From NCBI GenBank assembly GCA_020346245.1, contig CP070778.1:2384501-2419009 (forward strand): a DNA stretch of 34,509 nucleotides. Reading direction: 5' to 3'. The notes beneath the pieces were generated by a model. That model was not told the DNA's origin and did not search any database. It was given only the letters and a program-made list of their open reading frames with translations. This stretch comes from Flavobacteriaceae bacterium. GTDB lineage: Bacteria > Bacteroidota > Bacteroidia > Flavobacteriales > Flavobacteriaceae. Shown here in pieces: positions 23,912-32,349 of this stretch. A program made the position numbers and the translations under genes. The number at the start of each line of letters is the position of its first letter. Within the stretch, counting starts at the first letter, position 1.

Positions 23912-24882
23912 TACAGTTTTTGTAAAATATAGTTTTTATAAAATTTATTTTCATCACTAAAAATTCTACTTATCCTCATACCAGCGTTATCAGCTAACCA
24001 TGAGACTACTTTATCATCATATTTTTGAGAAATTTCAGTATGTATAGTTTCCCATGCATCGAAAGATACTGTAAGGTCAAGCCCGTTAATATGAACTGAC
24101 TGATTTTCCCTGGCGACCAAATAACTTTTAGCAGTACCAGTTTCCGGATCGTATACCTCCCAATGCAAAAATTTGTCCAGATCAAAATCGGCGTCTAATT
24201 CACTGTTTATTCTGGCTAACAAATTCTTATTAAATCTCTCGGTAATACCTGTACTATCATTATATGCATTTAGAATAGTTTGTGGATCTTTCTTTTGATC
24301 AAAGCCAATAAAGAAAATATCATCCTTATTCATTAGCTCTTGTATGTTCTTCAAAAATTCTACTGCTTGAGGGTGCAGTAAGTTACCAATATTTGAACCC
24401 AGAAACATAATAACCTTTTTCCTGTGTTGCATTTTGCACAACTGTTCCAGGGTTTCAAAATAGGTTCCCTGCAATGTTTTAACCTCTACTGATGGAAGTT
24501 CATTGTTTATTGACAACTCAAGTTGATTGAGGGCATTCTCACTAATATCAATGGGGATATACTGAAAAGGAATCCCTTTTGAAGAAAGGTGCCTTAACAG
24601 AATCTTTGTTTTTTTTCCATCTCCTGCTCCCAGTTCAACAAGGTCGAATTCCTTCGAATCTTCAAAGAATACGCCGCATATTTCATCTTTGAACTGGTCA
24701 AGAATTTTATATTCGCTATTTGTCAGGTAATATTCGGGCATATCCATAATTTCCTGAAAGAGCTTATCTCCTTTTGCATCATAGAAATATTTTGAAGAGA
24801 TATGTTTCGGAAAATCAGTAAGTCCGGTATAGACGTCTTTATGGAATTGAGACGTTGAAATTAGTGTTGTTTTTTCTTGCAT
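23911..24882 (-). CDS. egtD: L-histidine N-alpha-methyltransferase EgtD
   Basis: This 323-residue SAM-dependent enzyme trimethylates histidine to hercynine, the first step of ergothioneine synthesis. Landmarks are KYFYDAKGDKLFQEIMDMPE and YYLTNSEYKIL at residues 31-60 (typical of EgtD), the SAM-binding ELGAGDGKKT at 83-92, GSNIGNL near the middle, and FIGFDQKKDP near residue 195. It lies 16 bases downstream of egtB and is coupled to DUF427. Length is normal for EgtD. Confidence 0.95.
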   Translation of the reverse strand: MQEKTTLISTSQFHKDVYTGLTDFPKHISSKYFYDAKGDKLFQEIMDMPEYYLTNSEYKILDQFKDEICGVFFEDSKEFDLVELGAGDGKKTKILLRHLSSKGIPFQYIPIDISENALNQLELSINNELPSVEVKTLQGTYFETLEQLCKMQHRKKVIMFLGSNIGNLLHPQAVEFLKNIQELMNKDDIFFIGFDQKKDPQTILNAYNDSTGITERFNKNLLARINSELDADFDLDKFLHWEVYDPETGTAKSYLVARENQSVHINGLDLTVSFDAWETIHTEISQKYDDKVVSWLADNAGMRISRIFSDENKFYKNYILQKL

Positions 24883-24898
24883 GCTGCTTTTGTCGGAA

Positions 24899-26059
24899 TT
24901 ATTTGGCTAACCTTAAACCGGTATACTGCCATCTTAAATGGGGGTGAAAAAAATTGCGGTATGTATGGCGGGTGTGATTGTCCGGAGTGGCGAAAGATTC
25001 ACCGCGCAGAACTTTCTGACTTACCATAAATTTGCCATTATACTCCCCAAGGGCTCCTTCCTCTTTCTGATAGCCCGGATATGGCAAGTATGCACTTTCT
25101 GTCCATTCCCACCTTTGACCCCATGGGAAATATTCCTGTGCCGCCTCCCATTCAAATTCAGTTGGCAGCCGATAGCCCTTCCATTGCGCAAAGGCAAAGG
25201 CTTCAAAATAGGAAAGGTGCGTAATTGGAGAATTTCCACTAATTTTTTTTAGACCTTCAAGGGTATAGTTAAACCATTCTCCATCAATAGTATGCCAGTA
25301 AAGGGGAGAGGAAATCTGATTCCTGCAGACCCAATCCCAACCTTCTGCATGCCATAATTCAAACGAATTATAACCACCGTCATCTATAAATTCCAAATAT
25401 TCGCTATTCGAGACAAGTTTGTTCGAAATTTCGTAAGCCTGCAAGTATACCTTATGTCTTGCCTGTTCATTGTCAAAACAAAATGAATCGAGGTCGTGGC
25501 CAATTTCATAAATGCCAGCATCCATTGAAATCCAATCTTGCTGGTGACTTTCTTCCTTGTGTTCATTAACAGAATCCGCATAGGCAGGTAAAAGGGGATT
25601 ATTTCCCAAGATGTATTTAATATCTGTTAGTAGCAATTCCTGATGCTGTTTTTCATGGTGTATACCAATTTCCAATAGTTGTAACAGTTTCTCATCTTGT
25701 ACTTTCTCAAAAAGTATTTTAATAGCGTTGGTGACATAATGTCTGTAAGCATATACTTGTTGCACCGATGGTCTTGAAAGGTTACCGCGGTCAGCTCGGA
25801 CCACTCTTTTCCCTAAAGTTTCATAATAGCTGTTAAATACAAAGGAAAAGTCCTCATCGAAAATCTTATAGTCTTTTAAATATGGTTTGAGTAAGAACTC
25901 TTCAAAGAACCAGGTCGTATGTCCAAGATGCCATTTAGGCGGGGAAACATCTTCTACGGGTTGAACCACATAGTCCTCAATTTCCAAAGGAGCGCATATG
26001 GTTTCGCTTTCTTTTCTGGTACTTAAGAATGTATCTAAGAGTGTTTCAGTAAGCAGCAT
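24899..26059 (-). CDS. egtB: Ergothioneine biosynthesis protein EgtB (iron-dependent sulfoxide synthase)
   Basis: This 386-residue protein joins hercynine to a thiol substrate with O2, forming a C-S bond and a sulfoxide. The N-terminal DinB-like domain has the iron ligands: His44/His47 in PKWHLGHTTWFFEE and the HX3HXE motif at His135, His139, Glu141. The C-terminal formylglycine-enzyme/sulfatase-type domain ends with GYRLPTEFEWEAA and RWQYTGLRLAK, the usual EgtB finish. The thiol may be cysteine or gamma-glutamylcysteine; there is no egtA or egtC here, which favours cysteine, though those genes could lie elsewhere. egtB is first in the operon. Confidence 0.94.
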   Translation of the reverse strand: MLLTETLLDTFLSTRKESETICAPLEIEDYVVQPVEDVSPPKWHLGHTTWFFEEFLLKPYLKDYKIFDEDFSFVFNSYYETLGKRVVRADRGNLSRPSVQQVYAYRHYVTNAIKILFEKVQDEKLLQLLEIGIHHEKQHQELLLTDIKYILGNNPLLPAYADSVNEHKEESHQQDWISMDAGIYEIGHDLDSFCFDNEQARHKVYLQAYEISNKLVSNSEYLEFIDDGGYNSFELWHAEGWDWVCRNQISSPLYWHTIDGEWFNYTLEGLKKISGNSPITHLSYFEAFAFAQWKGYRLPTEFEWEAAQEYFPWGQRWEWTESAYLPYPGYQKEEGALGEYNGKFMVSQKVLRGESFATPDNHTRHTYRNFFHPHLRWQYTGLRLAK

Positions 26060-26116
26060 AGCATAATTTTTCCATTAAATATAGGTATTTATGCGCTGAG
26101 ATAAAAGGGCAGTCTG

Positions 26117-26941
26117 TTACACAGCTACCGTACCTTTAATATGCGGATACGGGTCATAATACAACAATTTAAAATCCTCAAATTTAAAATCAAAGATATT
26201 CCTGACTTCAGGATTTAATTCCATTTTTGGTAATGGTCTGGGCTCTCTGCTTAGTTGTAACTCTATTTGCTCCAGGTGATTGTTGTATATATGTGCATCA
26301 CCAAAAGTATGGATAAATTCTCCCGGTGCATAGCCACAAACCTGAGCCATCATCATTGTAAATAAGGCATAGGAAGCAATATTAAATGGCACACCTAAAA
26401 AGATATCCGCACTTCGTTGATATAACTGGCATGATAATTTTCCATCTGAAACATAAAACTGAAAAAAAGCATGGCAGGGAGGTAATGCCGCTTTTCCATC
26501 TGCCACATTTTCCGAGAAAGATTTTGTAGTATCGGGCAAAACACTAGGGTTCCATGCAGATACGAGCATTCTGCGGCTATCCGGATTTTCCTTCAAAGTT
26601 TTAATGACATCGGATATCTGGTCTATTTGCTCACCATTCCAATTGCGCCACTGATGGCCATATACTGGCCCTAATTCACCATCTTCATCAGCCCATTCGT
26701 TCCAGATCCTAACTCCGTTTTCCTGTAGGTAACTAATGTTAGTATCACCTTTTAAAAACCAAAGTAATTCATAAATAATGGATTTTAAATGTAATTTTTT
26801 GGTGGTTACCATTGGAAATCCCTCACTTAGGTCAAATCGCATTTGGTAGCCAAAGACACTGTAGGTTCCCGTACCGGTCCTGTCAGATTTTTGAGCACCT
26901 GTTTCGAGAACATGCTTTAATAGATCGTGGTATTGTTTCAT
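26117..26941 (-). CDS. thyA: Thymidylate synthase
   Basis: This 274-residue enzyme methylates dUMP to dTMP using methylene-tetrahydrofolate, producing the dihydrofolate that FolA recycles. Landmarks are [16 protein letters not shown] at the start, the active-site Cys156 in [33 protein letters not shown] and the late [18 protein letters not shown] region ([16 protein letters not shown]). Length is normal. It is followed by the ergothioneine operon and preceded by a NupC-type nucleoside transporter. Confidence 0.97.
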   Translation of the reverse strand: MKQYHDLLKHVLETGAQKSDRTGTGTYSVFGYQMRFDLSEGFPMVTTKKLHLKSIIYELLWFLKGDTNISYLQENGVRIWNEWADEDGELGPVYGHQWRNWNGEQIDQISDVIKTLKENPDSRRMLVSAWNPSVLPDTTKSFSENVADGKAALPPCHAFFQFYVSDGKLSCQLYQRSADIFLGVPFNIASYALFTMMMAQVCGYAPGEFIHTFGDAHIYNNHLEQIELQLSREPRPLPKMELNPEVRNIFDFKFEDFKLLYYDPYPHIKGTVAV

Positions 26942-27005
26942 AAAAAAAATATACTTTCGAAGACGAATTTAATGAAAGATAGATTGGATTGGATTTTGAG
27001 TTTTA

Positions 27006-27043
27006 AAAACTTATTAACCAGTCCAAATTTCTTAATAGGTTTT
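27006..27043 (-). terminator. Possible terminator after the nupC-type gene
   Basis: Bases 27006-27017 (AAAACTTATTAA) and 27032-27043 (TTAATAGGTTTT) pair over 12 positions with one imperfect pair, around a 14-base loop, starting 11 bases past the stop at 27054. A short T-run is only partly outside the stem. The case is weak. Confidence 0.35.
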
Positions 27044-27053
27044 CAAAAGGATT

Positions 27054-28517
27054 TTAACCTAAAATCAGGCCGGCAATAGTGGCTGATAGCAAAGATGCCA
27101 GTGTTCCGCCCAGAACCGCTCGCATTCCAAATTCAGACAGTGTTTTGCGTTGGCCGGGAGCCAAAGAACCTATTCCGCCAATTTGAATGCCTATTGAAGC
27201 AAAATTTGCAAAACCACATAACATATAAGTACCCATTATTATAGATTTATTAAAAGAAAAATGGGTAGGGTTAAGGGCATTTTTTAATTCCGCTAATTGA
27301 ATATAGCCAACAAATTCACTGGCAGCAAGTTTGATTCCCAATAACTGCCCCATAAGCATAATATCTGCAGTATTTACACCAATAAGCCACATTAATGGAG
27401 CAAAGACAGCCCCCAGAATTGCTTCAAGGGAAAAGGAATCGTAAACAGTGTTGGAAGAAATCCATTCATTAAGGGAAGTAAAGTCACCAAACCAACCTAA
27501 AATACCATTAATCATAGCTATGAAGGCAATAAATACCAATAACATAGCCCCTACATTAACCGCCAGTTTTAAACCTTCGGAAGTTCCATTGGCAATGGCA
27601 TCCAAAAGATTTGAACCAATTTTTTCATTAGATATCTGTATTTCTTTATTAATTGCCTCAGTTTGCGGATAGAGAATTTTAGAAATTACAATTGCCCCGG
27701 GAGCCGCCATTACCGATGCTGCTAATAAGTGGCGTGCAAATTCTAATCGAAGTAACTCATCGGTACCTCCCAGAAAACCAATATATGCCGCCAATACTCC
27801 TCCGGCAACAGTAGCCATCCCACCGATCATGACCAAAAGGATTTCTGAACGGTTCATTTTTTCTAAATATGCCTTGATAAGCAATGGGGCTTCTGTTTGT
27901 CCCAAAAATATATTACCCGCAATAGAAAGACCCTCGGCACCTGAAATACCCAAGGTTTTTGTTAATAACCACGCCAGGGCTTTGACAATTTTTTGTATAA
28001 TTCCCAAATAAAATAGGACAGAGGTGAGTGCCGAAAAGAAAATGATGGTAGGTAAAATCTGGAATGCAAAAACATATCCAATGTTAGGATTGTCCACATT
28101 TAATAAGTTGCCCAGCAAGAATTCACTTCCCGCAAGCGTATAATCAAGAATATTTACAAAAAACTGCCCGGCGGCTCGGAAAATTGTTTGAATAAAGGGA
28201 ATCTTTAAGATCCCTATAGCTAGAATTAGTTGACCTCCAATTCCAATCCCGACTGTTCTCCAATTAATTCTATTTCGGTTTGTACTAAAGATATAGGATA
28301 TTAGGATTAGCACAAACATGCCTAAAGCACCTCTCCAAAGGGAGTTAAATGAGAATCCCTGATTAGGTGTTATAAGGTCAGTAGTTTGGGTAGAAATGTC
28401 GTTTAAGGTAGTAGTGTCTATTGAAATGGCCAGAGAATCCGTAATCTGATTTAGCTGAGCTTCTGCAGGAAATGAAAAAATTAATAAAAATAAAAGAATC
28501 CAAAACCTGAGGTTCAT
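27054..28517 (-). CDS. Concentrative nucleoside transporter, NupC/CNT family
   Basis: This 487-residue inner-membrane protein has about ten membrane segments and the CNT signature GNIFLGQTEAPLLI (GQTEAP at 206-211, a substrate-binding element), with GGMATVAGGVLAAYI and the later FANFASIGIQIGGIG motif. CNT proteins import nucleosides with Na+ or H+. The N-terminus is unusual: a cleavable-looking signal (MNLRFWILLFLLIFSFPAEAQ) is followed by about 38 polar, Ser/Thr-rich residues before the first CNT helix. Its place before thyA suggests thymidine or pyrimidine supply, which is inference. Confidence 0.92.
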   Translation of the reverse strand: MNLRFWILLFLLIFSFPAEAQLNQITDSLAISIDTTTLNDISTQTTDLITPNQGFSFNSLWRGALGMFVLILISYIFSTNRNRINWRTVGIGIGGQLILAIGILKIPFIQTIFRAAGQFFVNILDYTLAGSEFLLGNLLNVDNPNIGYVFAFQILPTIIFFSALTSVLFYLGIIQKIVKALAWLLTKTLGISGAEGLSIAGNIFLGQTEAPLLIKAYLEKMNRSEILLVMIGGMATVAGGVLAAYIGFLGGTDELLRLEFARHLLAASVMAAPGAIVISKILYPQTEAINKEIQISNEKIGSNLLDAIANGTSEGLKLAVNVGAMLLVFIAFIAMINGILGWFGDFTSLNEWISSNTVYDSFSLEAILGAVFAPLMWLIGVNTADIMLMGQLLGIKLAASEFVGYIQLAELKNALNPTHFSFNKSIIMGTYMLCGFANFASIGIQIGGIGSLAPGQRKTLSEFGMRAVLGGTLASLLSATIAGLILG

Positions 28518-28535
28518 AGGAGAGATGCTATGTTA

Positions 28536-29165
28536 TCAATTGCGTTTAGATATTTCATCCCTTAGTTTCGCAGCTTTTTCATAGTCTTCATTGGCCACGG
28601 CTTTGGCCAATTCCTTATTCAATTCCTCGAGACTTAATTCCTTATAAGGAGTTGTTGTGCCGGGATCTATTTCTACTGTTTCGCCCTCCTGTAAAATTTC
28701 ATCAACAACAATACTATCATCCCCCTCTGATTTTTCTTTATCCTTGGAGGAAAACTTCAGGAAGATTCCCGCTTTGTCCAAAATAGTCTTATAAGTAAAA
28801 ATTGGCGCATTAAAGCGGAGTGCAAGTGCTATGGCATCACTCGTTCTCGCATCTATTATTTCTTCAATTTTATCACGCTCACAAATAATACTGGAATAAA
28901 AGACCCCATCTACTAATTTATGTATAATTACCTGTTTGACTACGATGTCAAACCGGTCTGCAAAATTCTTGAAAAGATCATGAGTAAGTGGCCTGGGAGG
29001 CTTTATTTCTTTTTCCAGAGCAATGGCAATGGACTGGGCTTCGAATGCCCCAATGACTATGGGTAGTTTTCTATCGCCATCTACTTCATTTAAAATTAGG
29101 GCATAAGCCCCATTTTGGGTCTGGCTATAGGAAATACCTTTTATTTTTAACCTTACTAAGCTCAT
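28536..29165 (-). CDS. Bifunctional nuclease domain protein with C-terminal UVR motif
   Basis: This 209-residue protein has a bifunctional nuclease domain (DUF151) over about residues 1-135: LPIVIGAFEAQSIAIALE and ARTSDAIALALRFNAPIFT are its signatures. An acidic linker follows, then a UVR motif near the C-terminus (ELNKELAKAVANEDYEKAA and KLRDEI), as in UvrB/UvrC-interacting proteins. Members of the family show nuclease activity toward DNA and RNA in plants. It lies 85 bases after etfA and 18 bases before the nucleoside transporter. Confidence 0.9.
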   Translation of the reverse strand: MSLVRLKIKGISYSQTQNGAYALILNEVDGDRKLPIVIGAFEAQSIAIALEKEIKPPRPLTHDLFKNFADRFDIVVKQVIIHKLVDGVFYSSIICERDKIEEIIDARTSDAIALALRFNAPIFTYKTILDKAGIFLKFSSKDKEKSEGDDSIVVDEILQEGETVEIDPGTTTPYKELSLEELNKELAKAVANEDYEKAAKLRDEISKRN

Positions 29166-29250
29166 ATTTATAAGTCTACCACGAATAGCTGTTTAAATAA
29201 GGGTTATTCGGAAATTTAAACAGTGCTTCAGAGGCACAAATTAACAAAAA

Positions 29251-30219
29251 TTAAGCGTTTTGGGCCTTAAATTCTTTTAATTTTTCGGTGAGTTTGGGTA
29301 CGACTTCGAAGGCATCACCTATTATGCCATAATCAGCAGCCTTAAAAAATGGTGCTTCCGGATCCGTATTGATTACCACTTTTACTTTAGAAGCATTAAT
29401 GCCGGCAAGATGTTGAATTGCTCCGGAAATACCAATGGCTATATAAAGATTACTCGCAACAGGTTTCCCGGTTTGCCCAACATGCTCGCTATGAGACCTC
29501 CAGCCCATATCTGAAACCGGTTTAGAGCATGCCGTGGCTGCTCCAAGTACTTCTGCCAATTCTTCAATCATACCCCAATTTTCCGGGCCTTTCAAACCTC
29601 TTCCTCCGGATACGACTATATCCGCATCGGCAATGGTTGCCTTTCCAACCACTTTGTCAATATTCAAAGATTGAACAGAGAAATCTGAATCATTTAATTT
29701 GGGATCAAAGTCTTCTACCATTGGGCTTAGGTTATTTTCGAATATTCCGTAAGCGTTATTAGATACTCCAATAATATTGGTAGCTGTTTTATATTGCGTA
29801 TGAGCAAAGCCTTTGTTGCTAAAAGCTGTCCTTTTTACTACCAGGGGATTAGTGCTAATTGGAGGAGCAACCACATTCGTACAATATCCTGCCTTTAGTA
29901 TCCCGGCCAGGATAGCAGCCATATACTTGGTGTCTGTGCTGGAACTAACCACAATGGCACTTGCTCCTTCATTTTCCACAGCCTGTGCTATAGCTGTTGC
30001 GTAAGCCTTTGCGTTAAAAATGGAAAGTTTATCACTGGTTACTTTCAATATTTTTGAAACTCCGTAATTTCCGATTACTTCGGAATCTTCCACATTAATT
30101 GTTATGGCAGTAACTGTAGTGCCTAATTGTTCTGCTAACTTATGTGCATAGGAGGCAGCCTCCATGGCATTTTTTTTGAATTTACCGTTATCCGACTCTG
30201 TATAAACAAGTACTGACAT
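29251..30219 (-). CDS. etfA: Electron transfer flavoprotein, alpha subunit
   Basis: This 322-residue protein is the FAD-binding subunit of ETF. The N-terminal part (SVLVYTESDNGKFKKNAMEA) is the ETF fold; the C-terminal FAD domain has VVSGGRGLKGPENWG, a CSKPVSDMGWRSHSEHVGQTG stretch, and GISGAIQHLAGI with VVINTDPEAPFFKAADYGI. ETF carries electrons from acyl-CoA dehydrogenases and other flavoenzymes to the quinone pool. Length is normal. It follows etfB by 59 bases, and an inverted repeat lies in that gap. Confidence 0.96.
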   Translation of the reverse strand: MSVLVYTESDNGKFKKNAMEAASYAHKLAEQLGTTVTAITINVEDSEVIGNYGVSKILKVTSDKLSIFNAKAYATAIAQAVENEGASAIVVSSSTDTKYMAAILAGILKAGYCTNVVAPPISTNPLVVKRTAFSNKGFAHTQYKTATNIIGVSNNAYGIFENNLSPMVEDFDPKLNDSDFSVQSLNIDKVVGKATIADADIVVSGGRGLKGPENWGMIEELAEVLGAATACSKPVSDMGWRSHSEHVGQTGKPVASNLYIAIGISGAIQHLAGINASKVKVVINTDPEAPFFKAADYGIIGDAFEVVPKLTEKLKEFKAQNA

Positions 30220-30239
30220 ATTTTGCTTTTAAAGATTAA

Positions 30240-30265
30240 TTTCAAAGTTTAAGCAAACTTTGAAA
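30240..30265 (-). repeat. Inverted repeat (stem-loop) in the etfB-etfA gap
   Basis: TTTCAAAGTTT (30240-30250) and AAACTTTGAAA (30255-30265) form a perfect 11-base stem around a 4-base loop. No T-run follows on the - strand, so it is not a normal terminator. It could stabilise or process the etfB-etfA mRNA or bind a regulator. Confidence 0.6.
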
Positions 30266-30278
30266 CTCGATTGAATAA

Positions 30279-31025
30279 TTAGATGACCTTTGCTTCATTA
30301 TGCAACAGGTCTATTAAATCTGAAATATTATCTGATTCCACCAATTTTACTGCTCCTTTAGCCGCTGGTTTTTCGAATTTAATGTCTTCGGTTCCAAAGC
30401 TGGCATCAATGGGTTCCAGTACATTTAGTTTTTTCTGACGAGCCATCATAATGCCCCTCATATTTGGAATACGGAGATCACTTTCCTCTACCAGGCCTTT
30501 CTGACCACCAACAATAAGGGGAAGTGTCGCTGAAATTTTTTCCTTACCACCATCAATTTCACGAATGGCAGTAGCAGTATTGCCTTCAATTTCCAGTCCA
30601 ATACATGTATTTATAAAGTTATAATTTAACATGGCGGACATCATGCCGGGAACCATACCTCCGTTGTAGTCTATGGATTCTCTTCCTGCTATGATAAGGT
30701 CATAGCTACCGGTTTTAATAACTTCGGTGAGCTGCTGCGCAACAAAAAGTCCATCTGTTGGTTCTGCATTTATTCGAATAGCTTCATCTGCGCCTATGGC
30801 AAGGGCTTTTCTCATTGTTGGTTCAACGGTAGCCCCCCCCACAGTCGCTACAGTAATGGTTGCTCCCTGTTTTTCCTTAAACCACATGGCGCGAGTCAAT
30901 CCAAATTCATCATTTGGGTTAATTACAAATTGAACACCATTGGTGTCAAATTTCGTATCTCCTTCAGTAAAATTGATTTTGGAAGTAGTATCCGGTACGT
31001 TACTGATACAAACTAATATCTTCAT
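30279..31025 (-). CDS. etfB: Electron transfer flavoprotein, beta subunit
   Basis: This 248-residue subunit binds AMP and pairs with EtfA. It opens MKILVCISNVPDTTSKINF, with FVINPNDEFGLTRAMWFKE, the DEAIRINAE element, LIIAGRESIDYNGGMVPGMM and a late IPNMRGIMMARQKKL (the recognition loop that docks to partner dehydrogenases, including the RGIMMARQKK part). Length is normal. It is first in the etfB-etfA pair. Its promoter region holds a 28-base palindrome. Confidence 0.96.
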   Translation of the reverse strand: MKILVCISNVPDTTSKINFTEGDTKFDTNGVQFVINPNDEFGLTRAMWFKEKQGATITVATVGGATVEPTMRKALAIGADEAIRINAEPTDGLFVAQQLTEVIKTGSYDLIIAGRESIDYNGGMVPGMMSAMLNYNFINTCIGLEIEGNTATAIREIDGGKEKISATLPLIVGGQKGLVEESDLRIPNMRGIMMARQKKLNVLEPIDASFGTEDIKFEKPAAKGAVKLVESDNISDLIDLLHNEAKVI

Positions 31026-31061
31026 ACTTATTTAGCGTTTTGTGCATTTAAAAAGTAGCTG

Positions 31062-31069
31062 CAAAGATA
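31062..31069 (-). promoter_or_regulatory. Likely -7 promoter element of etfB
   Basis: The - strand reads TATCTTTG, a full TAnnTTTG match, ending 36 bases before the etfB ATG at 31025. No TTG stands at the usual -33 distance; the palindrome at 31083-31110 occupies that region. Confidence 0.6.
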
Positions 31070-31082
31070 GCTATTAATTTTC

Positions 31083-31110
31083 AAATTTACTATGCATGCA
31101 TAGTAAATTT
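31083..31110. promoter_or_regulatory. Perfect 28-base palindrome, probable operator
   Basis: AAATTTACTATGCA (31083-31096) is followed directly by its exact reverse complement (31097-31110), with no loop. Gap-free symmetry fits a homodimeric DNA-binding protein rather than an RNA hairpin. It covers the -33 region of the etfB promoter and lies about 100 bases upstream of pdhB. The cognate regulator (MarR or TetR type by shape) is not in the window. Confidence 0.75.
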
Positions 31111-31158
31111 TGTATCTTTTTTTAATTCGCTGGGAGCGCTAATTGGTAGATATTTTCC

Positions 31159-31166
31159 TATTTTTG
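31159..31166 (+). promoter_or_regulatory. Likely -7 promoter element of pdhB
   Basis: TATTTTTG matches TAnnTTTG exactly, 45 bases before the ATG at 31212. The nearest TTG is only 13 bases upstream (31143-31145), so the -33 element is unclear. Confidence 0.45.
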
Positions 31167-31211
31167 TTGGCATTTTAAAGTGAAATATTTAAAAAAGGGG
31201 ACCACAATTAG

Positions 31212-32189
31212 ATGAAGACTATACAATTTAGGCAAGCTATTGCTGAGGCAATGACAGAAGAAATGCGAAGAGATGAATCTATTTATTTAATGGGTGAAGA
31301 AGTCGCAGAATATAATGGTGCCTATAAGGCATCAAAAGGAATGTTAGATGAATTTGGTCCTGACCGTGTATTAGATACACCAATTTCTGAATTAGGATTT
31401 GCAGGAATAGGTGTAGGGTCTGCAATGAATGGAAACAGACCTATAATTGAATTTATGACCTTTAATTTTGCCCTAGTTGGTATTGACCAGATAATTAATA
31501 ATGCAGCCAAAATCAGACAGATGTCCGGGGGTCAGTTTAATTGTCCAATTGTTTTTCGCGGACCTACGGGTTCTGCCGGGCAGTTGGCAGCAACACATTC
31601 ACAAGCATTTGAAAGCTGGTTTGCTAACTGCCCTGGTTTAAAAGTGGTTGTACCCTCAAATCCTAATGACGCTAAAGGGCTTTTAAAATCTGCGATTCGG
31701 GATGATGACCCGGTAATTTTTATGGAGTCTGAACAGATGTACGGCGATAAGGGGGAAGTTCCTGAGGGAGAGTATACGATACCTCTGGGAGTAGCAGAAA
31801 TTAAAAGGGAAGGTAAAGATGTCACTATTGTTTCTTTCGGAAAAATTATAAAAGAAGCTTACAAGGCGGCCGATGAATTGGAGAAAGAAGGTATAAGCTG
31901 TGAAATAATCGACCTCCGAACAGTTAAGCCTATGGATAGTGAAGAGATATTAAAATCGGTTAAGAAAACAAACAGGTTAGTCATACTTGAGGAGGCATGG
32001 CCCTTTGGAAATGTTGCAACTGAGATAACTTATTTGGTTCAATCAGAAGCTTTTGATTATTTGGACGCACCGGTTGTAAAAATAAACACCGCAGATACTC
32101 CTGCACCTTATTCGCCGGTATTGCTCGAAGAATGGATACCCAATTATAATGATGTGATTAAGGCTGTTAAGAAAGTGTTATATAAATAA
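31212..32189 (+). CDS. pdhB: Pyruvate dehydrogenase E1 component, beta subunit
   Basis: This 325-residue subunit pairs with an E1 alpha chain to bind thiamine diphosphate. Landmarks are IYLMGEEVAEYNGAYKASKG, the thiamine-contacting Glu60 in DTPISELGFAGIGVG, PIEFMTFNFALVGIDQIINNA-type sequence (IIEFMTFNF), GPTGSAGQLAATHSQ with the phosphate-related His, and a C-terminal transketolase domain with RTVKPMD and LEEAWPFG. Length is normal. No alpha subunit or E2 gene is in the window; in flavobacteria the pdhB gene commonly stands apart. A branched-chain 2-oxoacid dehydrogenase E1 beta is a weaker alternative. Confidence 0.9.
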   Translation: MKTIQFRQAIAEAMTEEMRRDESIYLMGEEVAEYNGAYKASKGMLDEFGPDRVLDTPISELGFAGIGVGSAMNGNRPIIEFMTFNFALVGIDQIINNAAKIRQMSGGQFNCPIVFRGPTGSAGQLAATHSQAFESWFANCPGLKVVVPSNPNDAKGLLKSAIRDDDPVIFMESEQMYGDKGEVPEGEYTIPLGVAEIKREGKDVTIVSFGKIIKEAYKAADELEKEGISCEIIDLRTVKPMDSEEILKSVKKTNRLVILEEAWPFGNVATEITYLVQSEAFDYLDAPVVKINTADTPAPYSPVLLEEWIPNYNDVIKAVKKVLYK

Positions 32190-32215
32190 GTTAAATGATT
32201 TTGTAAAGGTATCTT

Positions 32216-32249
32216 AGCTTCGTCGACCAAGGTTTGGCGAAGCTTTTTT
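32216..32249 (+). terminator. Likely terminator after pdhB
   Basis: AGCTTCG (32216-32222) pairs with CGAAGCT (32238-32244), and inside it CCAA (32227-32230) pairs with TTGG (32234-32237), leaving a small bulge; six T follow. It is 27 bases after the pdhB stop. Confidence 0.65.
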
Positions 32250-32349
32250 CATTAAAGGAACTCTATTCGAAGTCAAATTACCCTAAACCATAGTTACAAA
32301 TATTGTGTATTCGATTACTTTGGATCGAGAATTGCACTATCCTATTCTG

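Noticed and set aside
31120..31150. Possible third regulatory repeat next to the palindrome
   Set aside because: The GGGAGCGCTAATTGG stretch has only a short GAGCGCT-like symmetry and no second copy.
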